NCBI RefSeq assembly: GCF_035556095.1
Contig: NZ_DATMFT010000022.1
Coordinates: forward strand, 160,581 to 224,580
Length of the DNA: 64,000 bases
DNA from: Parapedobacter sp035556095
GTDB lineage: Bacteria > Bacteroidota > Bacteroidia > Sphingobacteriales > Sphingobacteriaceae
Reading direction: 5' to 3'
Shown here: positions 45,357-52,423 of the stretch, one piece after another
Layout of the letters: every line of letters starts with the position of its first letter
Numbering within the stretch: the stretch's first letter is position 1
Made by a program: the position numbers and the translations under genes
Notes under the pieces: model-generated
Told to the model about the DNA's origin: nothing
Seen by the model: only the letters and a program-made list of their open reading frames with translations
The model's database searches: none

Positions 45357-45590
45357 TTTATCAGTTTATAAATTAACCGAAATAAACCAATATGCTTGTT
45401 ATCAGTTGTTTGCTCAAGTAGTTCTCGCTTTCCGCCGCTTGCCGCGATATGGGCTTGTTCTCTGGCTTGACCCAAAGAATCAAACTGACCAAAGGGAGCT
45501 CGTGCCAAAAAGTAAAGCGCACCCGGCGAGGGCAAAAAAGAAAAACATGCCGAAAGAGCGGAAAAAAGAAACAACGTTTTAGACAAAAAC
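45357..45590. other. intergenic stretch with a dubious minus-strand ORF
   Basis: An open frame of 90 codons (45314-45586, minus) begins with a hydrophobic run (LFLFSALSACFSFLPSPGALYFLARAPFG) and then DSLGQAREQAHIAASGGKRELLEQ. It overlaps the glycogen promoter, has no recognizable domain, and its composition looks like a remnant or dispersed intergenic element rather than a gene. I do not call it a gene. Confidence 0.35.
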
Positions 45591-45621
45591 TTGCATAGAC
45601 CACATTTACCACCTATATTTG
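45591..45621 (+). promoter_or_regulatory. promoter of the his leader/hisGD operon
   Basis: TTGC at 45591-45594 and TATATTTG at 45614-45621 are spaced by 19 bases, a very good Bacteroidota promoter. Transcription would start near 45628, 26 bases before the leader peptide ATG and about 235 bases before hisG. Confidence 0.7.
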
Positions 45622-45653
45622 CCCACCAACTTCATGGATTATTAATAGAAAAC

Positions 45654-45713
45654 ATGCAGCTTGCTTTCATCCATACATTTATACACCACCATCGCCACTG
45701 CGGCGATATGTAA
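45654..45713 (+). CDS. hisL: his operon leader peptide
   Basis: A 19-codon frame encodes MQLAFIHTFIHHHRHCGDM and stops at TAA. Five of the nineteen residues are His, with HHHRH clustered late, as in classic histidine attenuator peptides. It lies between a good promoter and hisG on the same strand, 149 bases before hisG. Ribosome stalling at the His codons when charged tRNA-His is scarce would change folding of the downstream leader. It is too short for normal gene calling. The symbol hisL is used by analogy of function, not homology. Confidence 0.8.
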   Translation: MQLAFIHTFIHHHRHCGDM

Positions 45714-45786
45714 TTTGTATGTTTCTACGTGAAGCAATTTGAAACCCAATGTTTTTATCTCCAAGTATTAATAATTAAAGCGCATT

Positions 45787-45834
45787 GAAGCCAGCATGGA
45801 ATTAGCCCTTAGCATGGATAGCATGCATAGCTTC
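45787..45834 (+). other. leader hairpin ahead of hisG
   Basis: GAAGC (45787-45791) and GCATG (45794-45798) pair with CATGC (45822-45826) and GCTTC (45830-45834) across a small internal loop. It is followed by AAAAAAA rather than a T-run, so it does not look like a normal terminator. It may sequester the region just before the hisG start (45863). AGCATGGA is also directly repeated at 45793 and 45811. Confidence 0.4.
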
Positions 45835-45862
45835 ATAGCCGTTAAAAAAATATACTCAACTC

Positions 45863-46714
45863 ATGAACAATCTGAAAATAGCGATACAAAAATCCGGTAG
45901 GCTCAACGAGAAATCGGTACAACTCTTGAAAAACTGCGGCTTGACTTTCGAGAATTACAAGAGCTCGCTCATTACCACCGTTGCCAACTTCCCATTGGAA
46001 ATCCTTTTCCTGCGCGATGATGATATTCCTGAATATGTACAAGATGGGATTGCCGACCTCGGCATCGTGGGAGAAAATATAATCGCCGAAACCGAGGCCA
46101 GCGTACGCTATCTGCAGCGGCTAGGGTTTGGCAAGTGCAGCCTCAAGATTGCGGTTCCCACACACAGCGAATTCAACGAACCGGCCGATCTAAACGGCAA
46201 GGCCATCGCAACCTCCTACCCCACCATCCTCAAAAAATTCCTTGATGAAAACCACATATCTGCCGATATCCGTATCATTTCAGGGTCGGTAGAAATTTCA
46301 CCGGCATTGGAGTTGAGCGATGCCATATTCGATATCGTCTCCACCGGGGGAACGCTACGTAGCAACGGGCTCAAGCCTTTTGCCGACGTGATGACATCAG
46401 AAGCCATCTTAATCAGCAAAAATGGCATTGACGGCAATCCCGTAGTGCGCGAGCTCATCCAGCGCATCCAATCGGTATTACGTGCCGAAGAAACGAAGTA
46501 CGTGGTGCTCAACGTTGAGCGTAGCAGCCTTGATGAAATCATCGCCCTGCTACCCGGCGTGAAAAGCCCCACCATCGTACCACTGGCCGAGGAAAACTGG
46601 GTAGCGGTACACACCGTCATCTCCGAGCAGGACTTCTGGGACAAGATCAATAAATTGAAAGCGGCCGGCGCCCAGGGCATCGTGGTGATGCCCGTAGAGA
46701 AAATCATCATGTAA
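45863..46714 (+). CDS. hisG: ATP phosphoribosyltransferase, long form
   Basis: 283 residues, the long HisG form with its own C-terminal regulatory domain (so no HisZ needed). First step of histidine synthesis: ATP plus PRPP to phosphoribosyl-ATP. Motifs are IAIQKSGRLNEKSVQLL, DGIADLGIVGENII and the PRPP-binding region ISGSVEISPALELSDAIFDIVSTGGTLRSNGL. The C-terminal ACT-like domain ends KAAGAQGIVVMPVEKIIM, the usual histidine-feedback domain. It follows the leader peptide and precedes hisD by 7 bases. Confidence 0.95.
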   Translation: MNNLKIAIQKSGRLNEKSVQLLKNCGLTFENYKSSLITTVANFPLEILFLRDDDIPEYVQDGIADLGIVGENIIAETEASVRYLQRLGFGKCSLKIAVPTHSEFNEPADLNGKAIATSYPTILKKFLDENHISADIRIISGSVEISPALELSDAIFDIVSTGGTLRSNGLKPFADVMTSEAILISKNGIDGNPVVRELIQRIQSVLRAEETKYVVLNVERSSLDEIIALLPGVKSPTIVPLAEENWVAVHTVISEQDFWDKINKLKAAGAQGIVVMPVEKIIM

Positions 46715-46721
46715 CCACACC

Positions 46722-48008
46722 ATGTTGAACACTTACCGATACCAATCGCTCAACGAGCAAGACATCCGACGGCTGCTCGACCGCAATACGGATCCATCGA
46801 ACGAGATACAGCAGTCGGTTACCGCTATTATCGACGACGTGCGTATAAACGGTGATGCCGCACTCAAAAACTACGCCGCGAAGTTTGACGGTATACAGTT
46901 AGAACGCCTGTACCTCGAAGCCAACGAGATCGCTACCTTGGCCGCCTCCATCGGACGTGAGCAGCAACGTGCGCTGGAAATCGCTTTTGCCAATATCCAC
47001 CGATTCCACGAAACGCAGCAACGGAAAGAACGGGTAGTGGAAACGATGCCGGGCGTGAAATGTTGGCGTGAACCGCGGCCCATCGAAAAGGTGGGACTAT
47101 ACATCCCTGGTGGCTCCGCCGTGCTACCCAGTACGCTGTTGATGCTGGGGGTACCCGCACGTATCGCCGGCTGCAAGGAAATCGTAGTTTGCTCACCGCC
47201 ACAACCCGACGGCGGCATCAACGGCTATGTGGCGTATTGCCTGCAATTGCTCCACGTCGACCGGGTTTACCTCGTGGGCGGCGCCCAAGCGGTGGCTGCC
47301 ATGGCCTATGGCACCGCCAGTGTACCCAAGGTCGACAAGATATTCGGACCGGGCAACCAATACGTCACCAAGGCCAAGAGCCTGGTTCAAGGCCTCACCC
47401 AGGTGAGCATTGATATGCCTGCTGGCCCTTCTGAAGTATTGGTTATTGCGGACCACACGGCCAACCCTAACTATGTCGCCGCCGACCTACTGGCACAGGC
47501 TGAACACGGAACCGATAGTCAGGCCGTATTGGTGTGTACGGACCAGCTGTTGATTGACCGTGTGCAGGCTGCCCTTGACGAACAGCTTGCCGGATTACCA
47601 CGCGCAGCCATCGCGGCGAAAGCCATAGCCAATTCATATGCGGTTTTGTGTGATACGTTAGATGAGGCCATCGCATTTAGCAACCGATATGCCCCGGAGC
47701 ACCTGATCATCGAAATCGACGACTGGCAGCCCCTATTGCGGAAGGTGATGAACGCGGGGTCTGTATTCGTCGGTCACAACACGCCCGAAAGTGCGGGCGA
47801 CTATGCCTCGGGCACCAATCACACATTACCCACAAGCGGGTTTGCCCGTTCATACTCCGGCGTATCGGTCGACTCATTTATCAAAAAGATCACTTTTCAG
47901 CACATTACTGACGAAGGGTTGCAACGCCTCGGCCCCACGGTAGAGGTGCTAGCGGAACTGGAAGGCTTGCAGGCACACAAAAATGCCGTCTCGATCAGGC
48001 TGGGCTAG
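46722..48008 (+). CDS. hisD: histidinol dehydrogenase
   Basis: 428 residues. NAD-dependent two-step oxidation of L-histidinol to histidine, a zinc enzyme. Motifs are KVGLYIPGGSAVLPSTLLMLGVPARIAGC, VDKIFGPGNQYVTKAK, DMPAGPSEVLVIAD, LLAQAEHGTDSQAVLV (Gln/His zinc ligands) and NRYAPEHLII. The rest of the his genes, usually following hisD in Bacteroidota, are not in this locus, as the tmRNA comes next. No terminator is obvious between hisD and the tmRNA promoter. Confidence 0.95.
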   Translation: MLNTYRYQSLNEQDIRRLLDRNTDPSNEIQQSVTAIIDDVRINGDAALKNYAAKFDGIQLERLYLEANEIATLAASIGREQQRALEIAFANIHRFHETQQRKERVVETMPGVKCWREPRPIEKVGLYIPGGSAVLPSTLLMLGVPARIAGCKEIVVCSPPQPDGGINGYVAYCLQLLHVDRVYLVGGAQAVAAMAYGTASVPKVDKIFGPGNQYVTKAKSLVQGLTQVSIDMPAGPSEVLVIADHTANPNYVAADLLAQAEHGTDSQAVLVCTDQLLIDRVQAALDEQLAGLPRAAIAAKAIANSYAVLCDTLDEAIAFSNRYAPEHLIIEIDDWQPLLRKVMNAGSVFVGHNTPESAGDYASGTNHTLPTSGFARSYSGVSVDSFIKKITFQHITDEGLQRLGPTVEVLAELEGLQAHKNAVSIRLG

Positions 48009-48037
48009 GGGGGACATATTTATTCCGATAAATTCCG

Positions 48038-48045
48038 TACCTTTG
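48038..48045 (+). promoter_or_regulatory. -7 promoter box of the tmRNA gene
   Basis: TACCTTTG fits TAnnTTTG and lies 18 bases before the mature 5' end, so a short 5' extension would be processed off. Confidence 0.6.
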
Positions 48046-48063
48046 CACATAGTTTCATAACAA

Positions 48064-48428
48064 GGGTCCGACCGGAATTGACAGGATGGAGACGGTTATG
48101 TAAGCATGCAGCGCGTTGTGAGTATGGCGCTTTAATCTCAACTTTCAACTTTATAAATGGCGAAAATAACTACGCCTTAGCTGCCTAATTTAGAATTAGC
48201 ACAGCTTTTGTCCCGCTCGCGCTTGGTTCCGTAGCGTAGCGTCAGGGGCATCGAATTACGGAGCTGGTTGACCTGGTGTTGCGACAGGTCGATGAGATAA
48301 AGCAACTACGGAAAACGGTATAGGCAAGCATCCGGCCTTCCCTTTCCCGACAATGAAACGGAAGCTAAGCATGTAGAAAGCGTACATTGTACCATGGCTG
48401 GACGAGGGTTCGAATCCCTCCGGATCCA
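48064..48428 (+). ncRNA. ssrA: transfer-messenger RNA
   Basis: The 5' end GGGTCCG pairs with CGGATCC near the 3' end to form the acceptor stem (one G-U pair). The T-arm is GGGTTCGAATCCC. The reading frame AATGGCGAAAATAACTACGC and on encodes NGENNYALAA then TAA at about 48157-48189, a typical Bacteroidota degradation tag. The 3' CCA is not encoded (ACCG follows the stem). The RNA rescues stalled ribosomes with SmpB. Length is about 365 bases. Several minus-strand frames over it are shadows. Confidence 0.95.
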
Positions 48429-48439
48429 CCGAAAAGAAG

Positions 48440-48465
48440 CCCGGCAACTGCCGGGTTTTGTTGTT
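48440..48465 (+). terminator. intrinsic terminator of the tmRNA gene
   Basis: CCCGGC (48440-48445), loop AACT, GCCGGG (48450-48455), then TTTTGTTGTT. It lies 12 bases after the tmRNA 3' end. Confidence 0.9.
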
Positions 48466-48601
48466 CAACGGCGTTGCAAAACGCAGTTTTAGCAAAAGCA
48501 GGAGGAACAACAAAACAGATGGAGCGCAGCAGCCAATTATCTCTAAGCAACCCAATGCATGGGGAATGAGGGATGAGAACCCGACAAGAGGGTTCGGCAG
48601 A

Positions 48602-50329
48602 CTATTCCATGATACTTGACGAGGAAACAAGATGCAGGTCGGCATATTGCCATGACTCTTCAAATGCAGCTTTCACTTCGACTGCTTCATTGGCTTTGCC
48701 CAGCTTTACCAAACTGTTGTATAGACCGATCAACGCCCAACCGTTCTTGCGCCAAATCTTTAAATCATCCCGATAAACGTTCACGGCCTCCTCATACTTT
48801 CCGGCCTTGAGCAATACGGCTCCCAAATGATGCCGGACAGCGAAAAACCAATCCGGGGGTTCATTGTAATTGAGGTCATCTTCAATCGCCACCGCTTCTT
48901 CCAACAAGGACTCGGCTTTACTTAGTTCATTCTGTTGAACCGCAATTCCGGCAGACAATACGTTGACCGCGATATGAACGAGGTTGACCGCAGTATTGAT
49001 ATCCCAAACGGTAATGTGCCGGAGGCTGGTGTCTGCGGCCAAGAAACGCAGGCTGTCCAACTGTTTTGCCGCACCGGGTAAATTGCCTTTCCCTAAAAAG
49101 GCCATTCCTCTGGCATAATGCCAAACAGCCCGCGGATATACAAGGTCTTGTTCCGGCGCAGTGATGGACAGGATGTTATCCCATGCGGCGAACTTTACCG
49201 CTACGTAATAAGGGATGGTGTAGTAATGCTGTAAGGTTCCCCAACCCGGCATGCGCATGATATCTTTTGCCGTATGCTGTTGTAATTTCATGGCGGCCTC
49301 CCAGGCTAGTTTTGAGTTGCCTTCCAATGTGGCTGTTGCGGCTAAAAAATGATAATTATGTGGATAGTAAGCGAGTGGGTAAACCCCTTGTGCATGGCAG
49401 GCCGTGGTGTACAGGCTGTCAATTTCTATTGCGCGTAAATTAACAAGTGAACCGAGGTGATAATCGCCTGTATTGATATAAATATGGGAGGGCATGTGCA
49501 CCAGATGGCCCGACCCCGGCACCAATGTTTCGAGCAGTTTTGCGCTTGGCAATGCGCGCTCAGGTGTGGCCGAGGATTCCAGTGCATGTATATAAAAATG
49601 ATGCGCACCCGGGTGCTTCGGATACTTTTCCATCAGATGTTCCAGCACGGCCAACAGTTTCGGTGTCCAGGCCCTAGGAGCCTTTGTTGATTTGTCATAC
49701 AGATCCCAGGGATGCAGGTTCATCATAGATTCCGCATATAGCGCTCCGATATCCGGATTGGACGGATATTGGTCATAGACTTTTTTCATGGCAGCGGCAT
49801 AAGCTATATCCAATGGACTGCGGTCAGCCGGAGGTTGTTCCGCGTACCTTTCTGTCAATGCTTCAATGAGCGCAACCTCCGCGGGAGTACAGTTTCCAGA
49901 AAGTGCTTTTGCTTTCATGGCCGCATCATAAGCCCATTGAAAATGCTCCTCTTCCATTCCTCCATTGTAGTTAGGCCCCAATACATAGGCAAAACCCCAA
50001 TAAGCCATGGCGCATGTGGAATCGAGCCTGGTAGCCTCGTAAAACGACCGAGCTGCTTCAGCATGATTAAACCCATACGCCAACATCAACCCTTGATTAA
50101 AGTATTCCTGCACTTCTTTATCAGCAGCGGATATCTTGAAATCGATGCCTTCCAACCCCGCAAACCTCGGTGCCCGCTTGCCCGATGTGTACCAATCTTT
50201 ATCGGATATTTGCGGACTGTAACAGCGCACGGCCTGCGGCATTTTATCAGACCGTCTGTTTTCCTTTGCGGAATTATTACATCCGAGGAAGAGAAACAGG
50301 AAGAGCAACAGTAAACAGAACGTTTGCAT
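48602..50329 (-). CDS. TPR-repeat lipoprotein
   Basis: 575 residues with a lipoprotein signal (LFLFLGC, Cys17). The rest is helical, with TPR-like units such as VQEYFNQGLMLAYGFNHAEAARSFYEATRLDSTCAMAYWGFAYVLG and, near the end, ADTSLRHITVWDINTAVN and YEEAVNVYRDDLKIWRKNGWALIGLYNSLVKLGK. A conserved central stretch with histidines reads GAHHFYIHALESSATPERAL, then PGSGHLVHMPSHIYINTGDY. This family is common in Bacteroidota and Proteobacteria without known function; the HxxH clusters might bind metal. It stands alone with its own promoter, divergent from the 50543-51244 gene. Confidence 0.75.
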   Translation of the reverse strand: MQTFCLLLLFLFLFLGCNNSAKENRRSDKMPQAVRCYSPQISDKDWYTSGKRAPRFAGLEGIDFKISAADKEVQEYFNQGLMLAYGFNHAEAARSFYEATRLDSTCAMAYWGFAYVLGPNYNGGMEEEHFQWAYDAAMKAKALSGNCTPAEVALIEALTERYAEQPPADRSPLDIAYAAAMKKVYDQYPSNPDIGALYAESMMNLHPWDLYDKSTKAPRAWTPKLLAVLEHLMEKYPKHPGAHHFYIHALESSATPERALPSAKLLETLVPGSGHLVHMPSHIYINTGDYHLGSLVNLRAIEIDSLYTTACHAQGVYPLAYYPHNYHFLAATATLEGNSKLAWEAAMKLQQHTAKDIMRMPGWGTLQHYYTIPYYVAVKFAAWDNILSITAPEQDLVYPRAVWHYARGMAFLGKGNLPGAAKQLDSLRFLAADTSLRHITVWDINTAVNLVHIAVNVLSAGIAVQQNELSKAESLLEEAVAIEDDLNYNEPPDWFFAVRHHLGAVLLKAGKYEEAVNVYRDDLKIWRKNGWALIGLYNSLVKLGKANEAVEVKAAFEESWQYADLHLVSSSSIME

Positions 50330-50444
50330 GTGTATGGTTTTTGATTTCTTCTCAATAATTTATTCCTCATTGGCCAAGCGGAGCCCTTGGCAATAAACGC
50401 CGAAAGACCCACGAACATACAAGCTACATTCAAAACGCGTAAAA

Positions 50445-50477
50445 CAAATATACTGGCATCTTTTCATATTTAGCAAA
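50445..50477 (-). promoter_or_regulatory. promoter of the TPR lipoprotein gene
   Basis: On the minus strand TTTG (50474-50477) and TATATTTG (50445-50452) are spaced by 21 bases, a full match to the Bacteroidota consensus. The leader is about 110 bases. Confidence 0.6.
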
Positions 50478-50542
50478 ACAATCTTTGGCCTCGTCGGTTT
50501 GTTTTTACACAGTGAATAACTCAGAAAATTAGCGAGATAGTT

Positions 50543-51244
50543 ATGAGGAGGTTGTTGCTTTTCAATGGGGTCTGTATTTTACTTTCTATTTTTGCATCGT
50601 GCGTGAAAAATGACGGCACCGATCGTACCATCAACATACATTCCGACTTTTCGGAAGGTAAAGATGGCTGGGAGGCCGGTTTTTCCGAATATAATGGCGA
50701 TAACGAAGAAAGTTATGAATTGGAAGAAGGGTTAGCGCCGCTACCGCCACCGCTGGATGAAGGGCAATCGGCGTACCGGATCTCGGGGATGAATCGCAGC
50801 GACGACCTTTTCATGTACCTCACGAAGCGGATGCAAGGGCTCAAGCCCAACATGCGGTACCATGGACATTTTACCGTGAAGCTGGCTTCAAACGCACGTA
50901 CTGGCGGAGTGGGTGCCGGCGGCGCTCCGGGTGAATCCGTAGGCATTGGCATTGGGATTACGGTCGACAAACCCATTTCCGTAGCCGACGAAGACAACTT
51001 CTACCGGATGAACATTGACAAAATACAGCAGTGTTGTACCGACGGTACCGACATGGTTGTTATCGGAGACGTGGCAAACGGTACAGAAGACGAAGTATAC
51101 ACCATCATCGAGCGGACCGGTGAGTTTTCAGCTGAGACTGACCACCAGGGCGTACTCTGGCTAACCGTAGGTACGGACTCGGGTTATGAGGGCCGAACCG
51201 CGCTATACTACACCGGTATCGACGTAGTCCTGCAAGAAATATAA
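50543..51244 (+). CDS. lipoprotein of unknown function
   Basis: 233 residues with a lipoprotein signal (IFASC, Cys20). The mature part begins NIHSDFSEGKDGWEAGFSEY and looks all-beta, with a glycine-rich loop GGVGAGGAPGESVGIGIGI and a Cys-Cys pair (KIQQCCTDGTD). NGDNEESYELEEG is acidic. I do not recognize a domain; the shape suggests a jelly-roll or carbohydrate-binding fold, but this is a guess. It lies divergent from the TPR lipoprotein, with about 210 bases between, and is followed after 152 bases by the str operon. Confidence 0.7.
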   Translation: MRRLLLFNGVCILLSIFASCVKNDGTDRTINIHSDFSEGKDGWEAGFSEYNGDNEESYELEEGLAPLPPPLDEGQSAYRISGMNRSDDLFMYLTKRMQGLKPNMRYHGHFTVKLASNARTGGVGAGGAPGESVGIGIGITVDKPISVADEDNFYRMNIDKIQQCCTDGTDMVVIGDVANGTEDEVYTIIERTGEFSAETDHQGVLWLTVGTDSGYEGRTALYYTGIDVVLQEI

Positions 51245-51317
51245 GTGCCAGCCATACCGTCAATCGGGGTGCAGTGCTACCGAGCGGGGTTTTCGTTGTA
51301 CTTTTTTACCAAACTCC

Positions 51318-51348
51318 TTGATAATCAAAAATAATCTATCTACCTTTG
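51318..51348 (+). promoter_or_regulatory. promoter of the str operon
   Basis: TTG at 51318-51320 and TACCTTTG at 51341-51348 are 20 bases apart. The leader to rpsL is about 40 bases. Confidence 0.65.
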
Positions 51349-51396
51349 CCGTCCTTAAAATAAGTTTAGGATAAAGCAAAAATTAAAAAAAGGTAA

Positions 51397-51804
51397 ATGC
51401 CTACTATTCAACAATTAGTTAGAAAAGGTAGAGTAGCTCTGGAAGACAAGAGTAAGTCCCCAGCGTTGGACAGCTGTCCACAGCGAAGAGGCGTATGCAC
51501 GCGCGTGTATACCACTACCCCTAAAAAACCAAACTCAGCAATGCGCAAAGTGGCGCGTGTACGCCTTACCAATGGCAAAGAGGTAAACGCTTACATTCCT
51601 GGCGAAGGCCACAACCTACAGGAACACTCCATCGTGTTGATCCGTGGCGGCCGGGTAAAAGACTTACCTGGTGTGCGTTATCACATTATCCGTGGCGCTT
51701 TGGATACCTCGGGTGTTGCAGGACGGAACCAACGGCGTTCGAAATATGGCACAAAACGTCCGAAACCAGGACAGGCAGCGGCGCCAGCAAAAGGCAAGAA
51801 ATAA
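51397..51804 (+). CDS. rpsL: 30S ribosomal protein S12
   Basis: 135 residues. S12 acts at the decoding site. The loops TTTPKKPNSAMRKVARVRL and RGGRVKDLPGVRYH hold the two lysines where streptomycin resistance usually arises; both are the normal residues. The tail is Lys/Pro/Ala-rich. First gene of the str operon, 19 bases ahead of rpsG. Confidence 0.97.
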   Translation: MPTIQQLVRKGRVALEDKSKSPALDSCPQRRGVCTRVYTTTPKKPNSAMRKVARVRLTNGKEVNAYIPGEGHNLQEHSIVLIRGGRVKDLPGVRYHIIRGALDTSGVAGRNQRRSKYGTKRPKPGQAAAPAKGKK

Positions 51805-51823
51805 TTAAACGGAGGACAAGAAG

Positions 51824-52291
51824 ATGAGAAAGTCAAAACCCAAAAAAAGGATCATTCTGCCTGACCCGAAGTTTAATGAAGTGCAGGTAACCCGCTTTGT
51901 CAACAACATGATGATTGACGGCAAGAAGTCACTTGCTTACAGCATATTCTATAAGTCAATGGATTTGGTAGAAAAGAAAACCAGTGAAAATGGCTTAGAG
52001 ACTTGGAAAAAAGCGTTGAATAACGTGATGCCGGCAGTAGAAGTGAAGTCACGCCGCGTAGGTGGAGCCAACTTCCAAGTTCCCACGGAGGTCCGTCCGG
52101 AGCGGAAGGTTGCACTGGGCATGAAATGGCTGATTAGCTTCGCTCGCAAACGGGGCGAAAAGACCATGTACGAAAAACTAGCCGCTGAGATCATCTCTGC
52201 ATCAAAAGGCGAAGGTGCTGCCGTTAAGAAAAAGGAAGATACCCACCGGATGGCCGAAGCCAACAAGGCGTTCTCGCATTTCCGGTTTTAA
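51824..52291 (+). CDS. rpsG: 30S ribosomal protein S7
   Basis: 155 residues. S7 nucleates assembly of the 30S head. MRKSKPKKRIILPDPKFNEVQVTRFVNNMM, then NNVMPAVEVKSRRVGGANFQVPTEVRPERK and GEKTMYEKLAAEIISASKGEGAAVKKKEDTHRMAEANKAFSHFRF, all typical. AGGAGG-like GGAGGA lies a few bases before the ATG. It is followed by a hairpin with a T-run before fusA. Confidence 0.97.
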   Translation: MRKSKPKKRIILPDPKFNEVQVTRFVNNMMIDGKKSLAYSIFYKSMDLVEKKTSENGLETWKKALNNVMPAVEVKSRRVGGANFQVPTEVRPERKVALGMKWLISFARKRGEKTMYEKLAAEIISASKGEGAAVKKKEDTHRMAEANKAFSHFRF

Positions 52292-52317
52292 GAATTAACA
52301 ACAAAGCACAAATGAAT

Positions 52318-52375
52318 ATACACCGATCTTTAGTAAGGTGCAATCGTATCCACTAAAATCGGTGTATTTTTTATT
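52318..52375 (+). terminator. terminator-like hairpin between rpsG and fusA
   Basis: ATACACCGATCTTTAGT (52318-52334) pairs with ACTAAAATCGGTGTAT (52352-52367) with one bulged C, followed by TTTTTTATT. This is a good intrinsic terminator in form, located inside the str operon 49 bases before the fusA start. Confidence 0.8.
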
Positions 52376-52423
52376 GGTGCAATTTTGAAAACATCCGCAC
52401 CCTGCGGATCATCTCAGAACATT

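Noticed and set aside
45721..45756. Terminator in the his leader (GTTTC/GAAAC stem before TTTTT)
   Set aside because: The stem has only five pairs and is six bases away from the T-run, too weak to call.
48256..48663. Minus-strand open frame of 135 codons and smaller ones over 48365-48569
   Set aside because: They overlap the tmRNA and its terminator; the sequence is explained by RNA structure.
52385..52423. Earlier fusA start
   Set aside because: It would add 13 residues beginning next to the terminator T-run; EF-G proteins start at MSRDLKYTRN.
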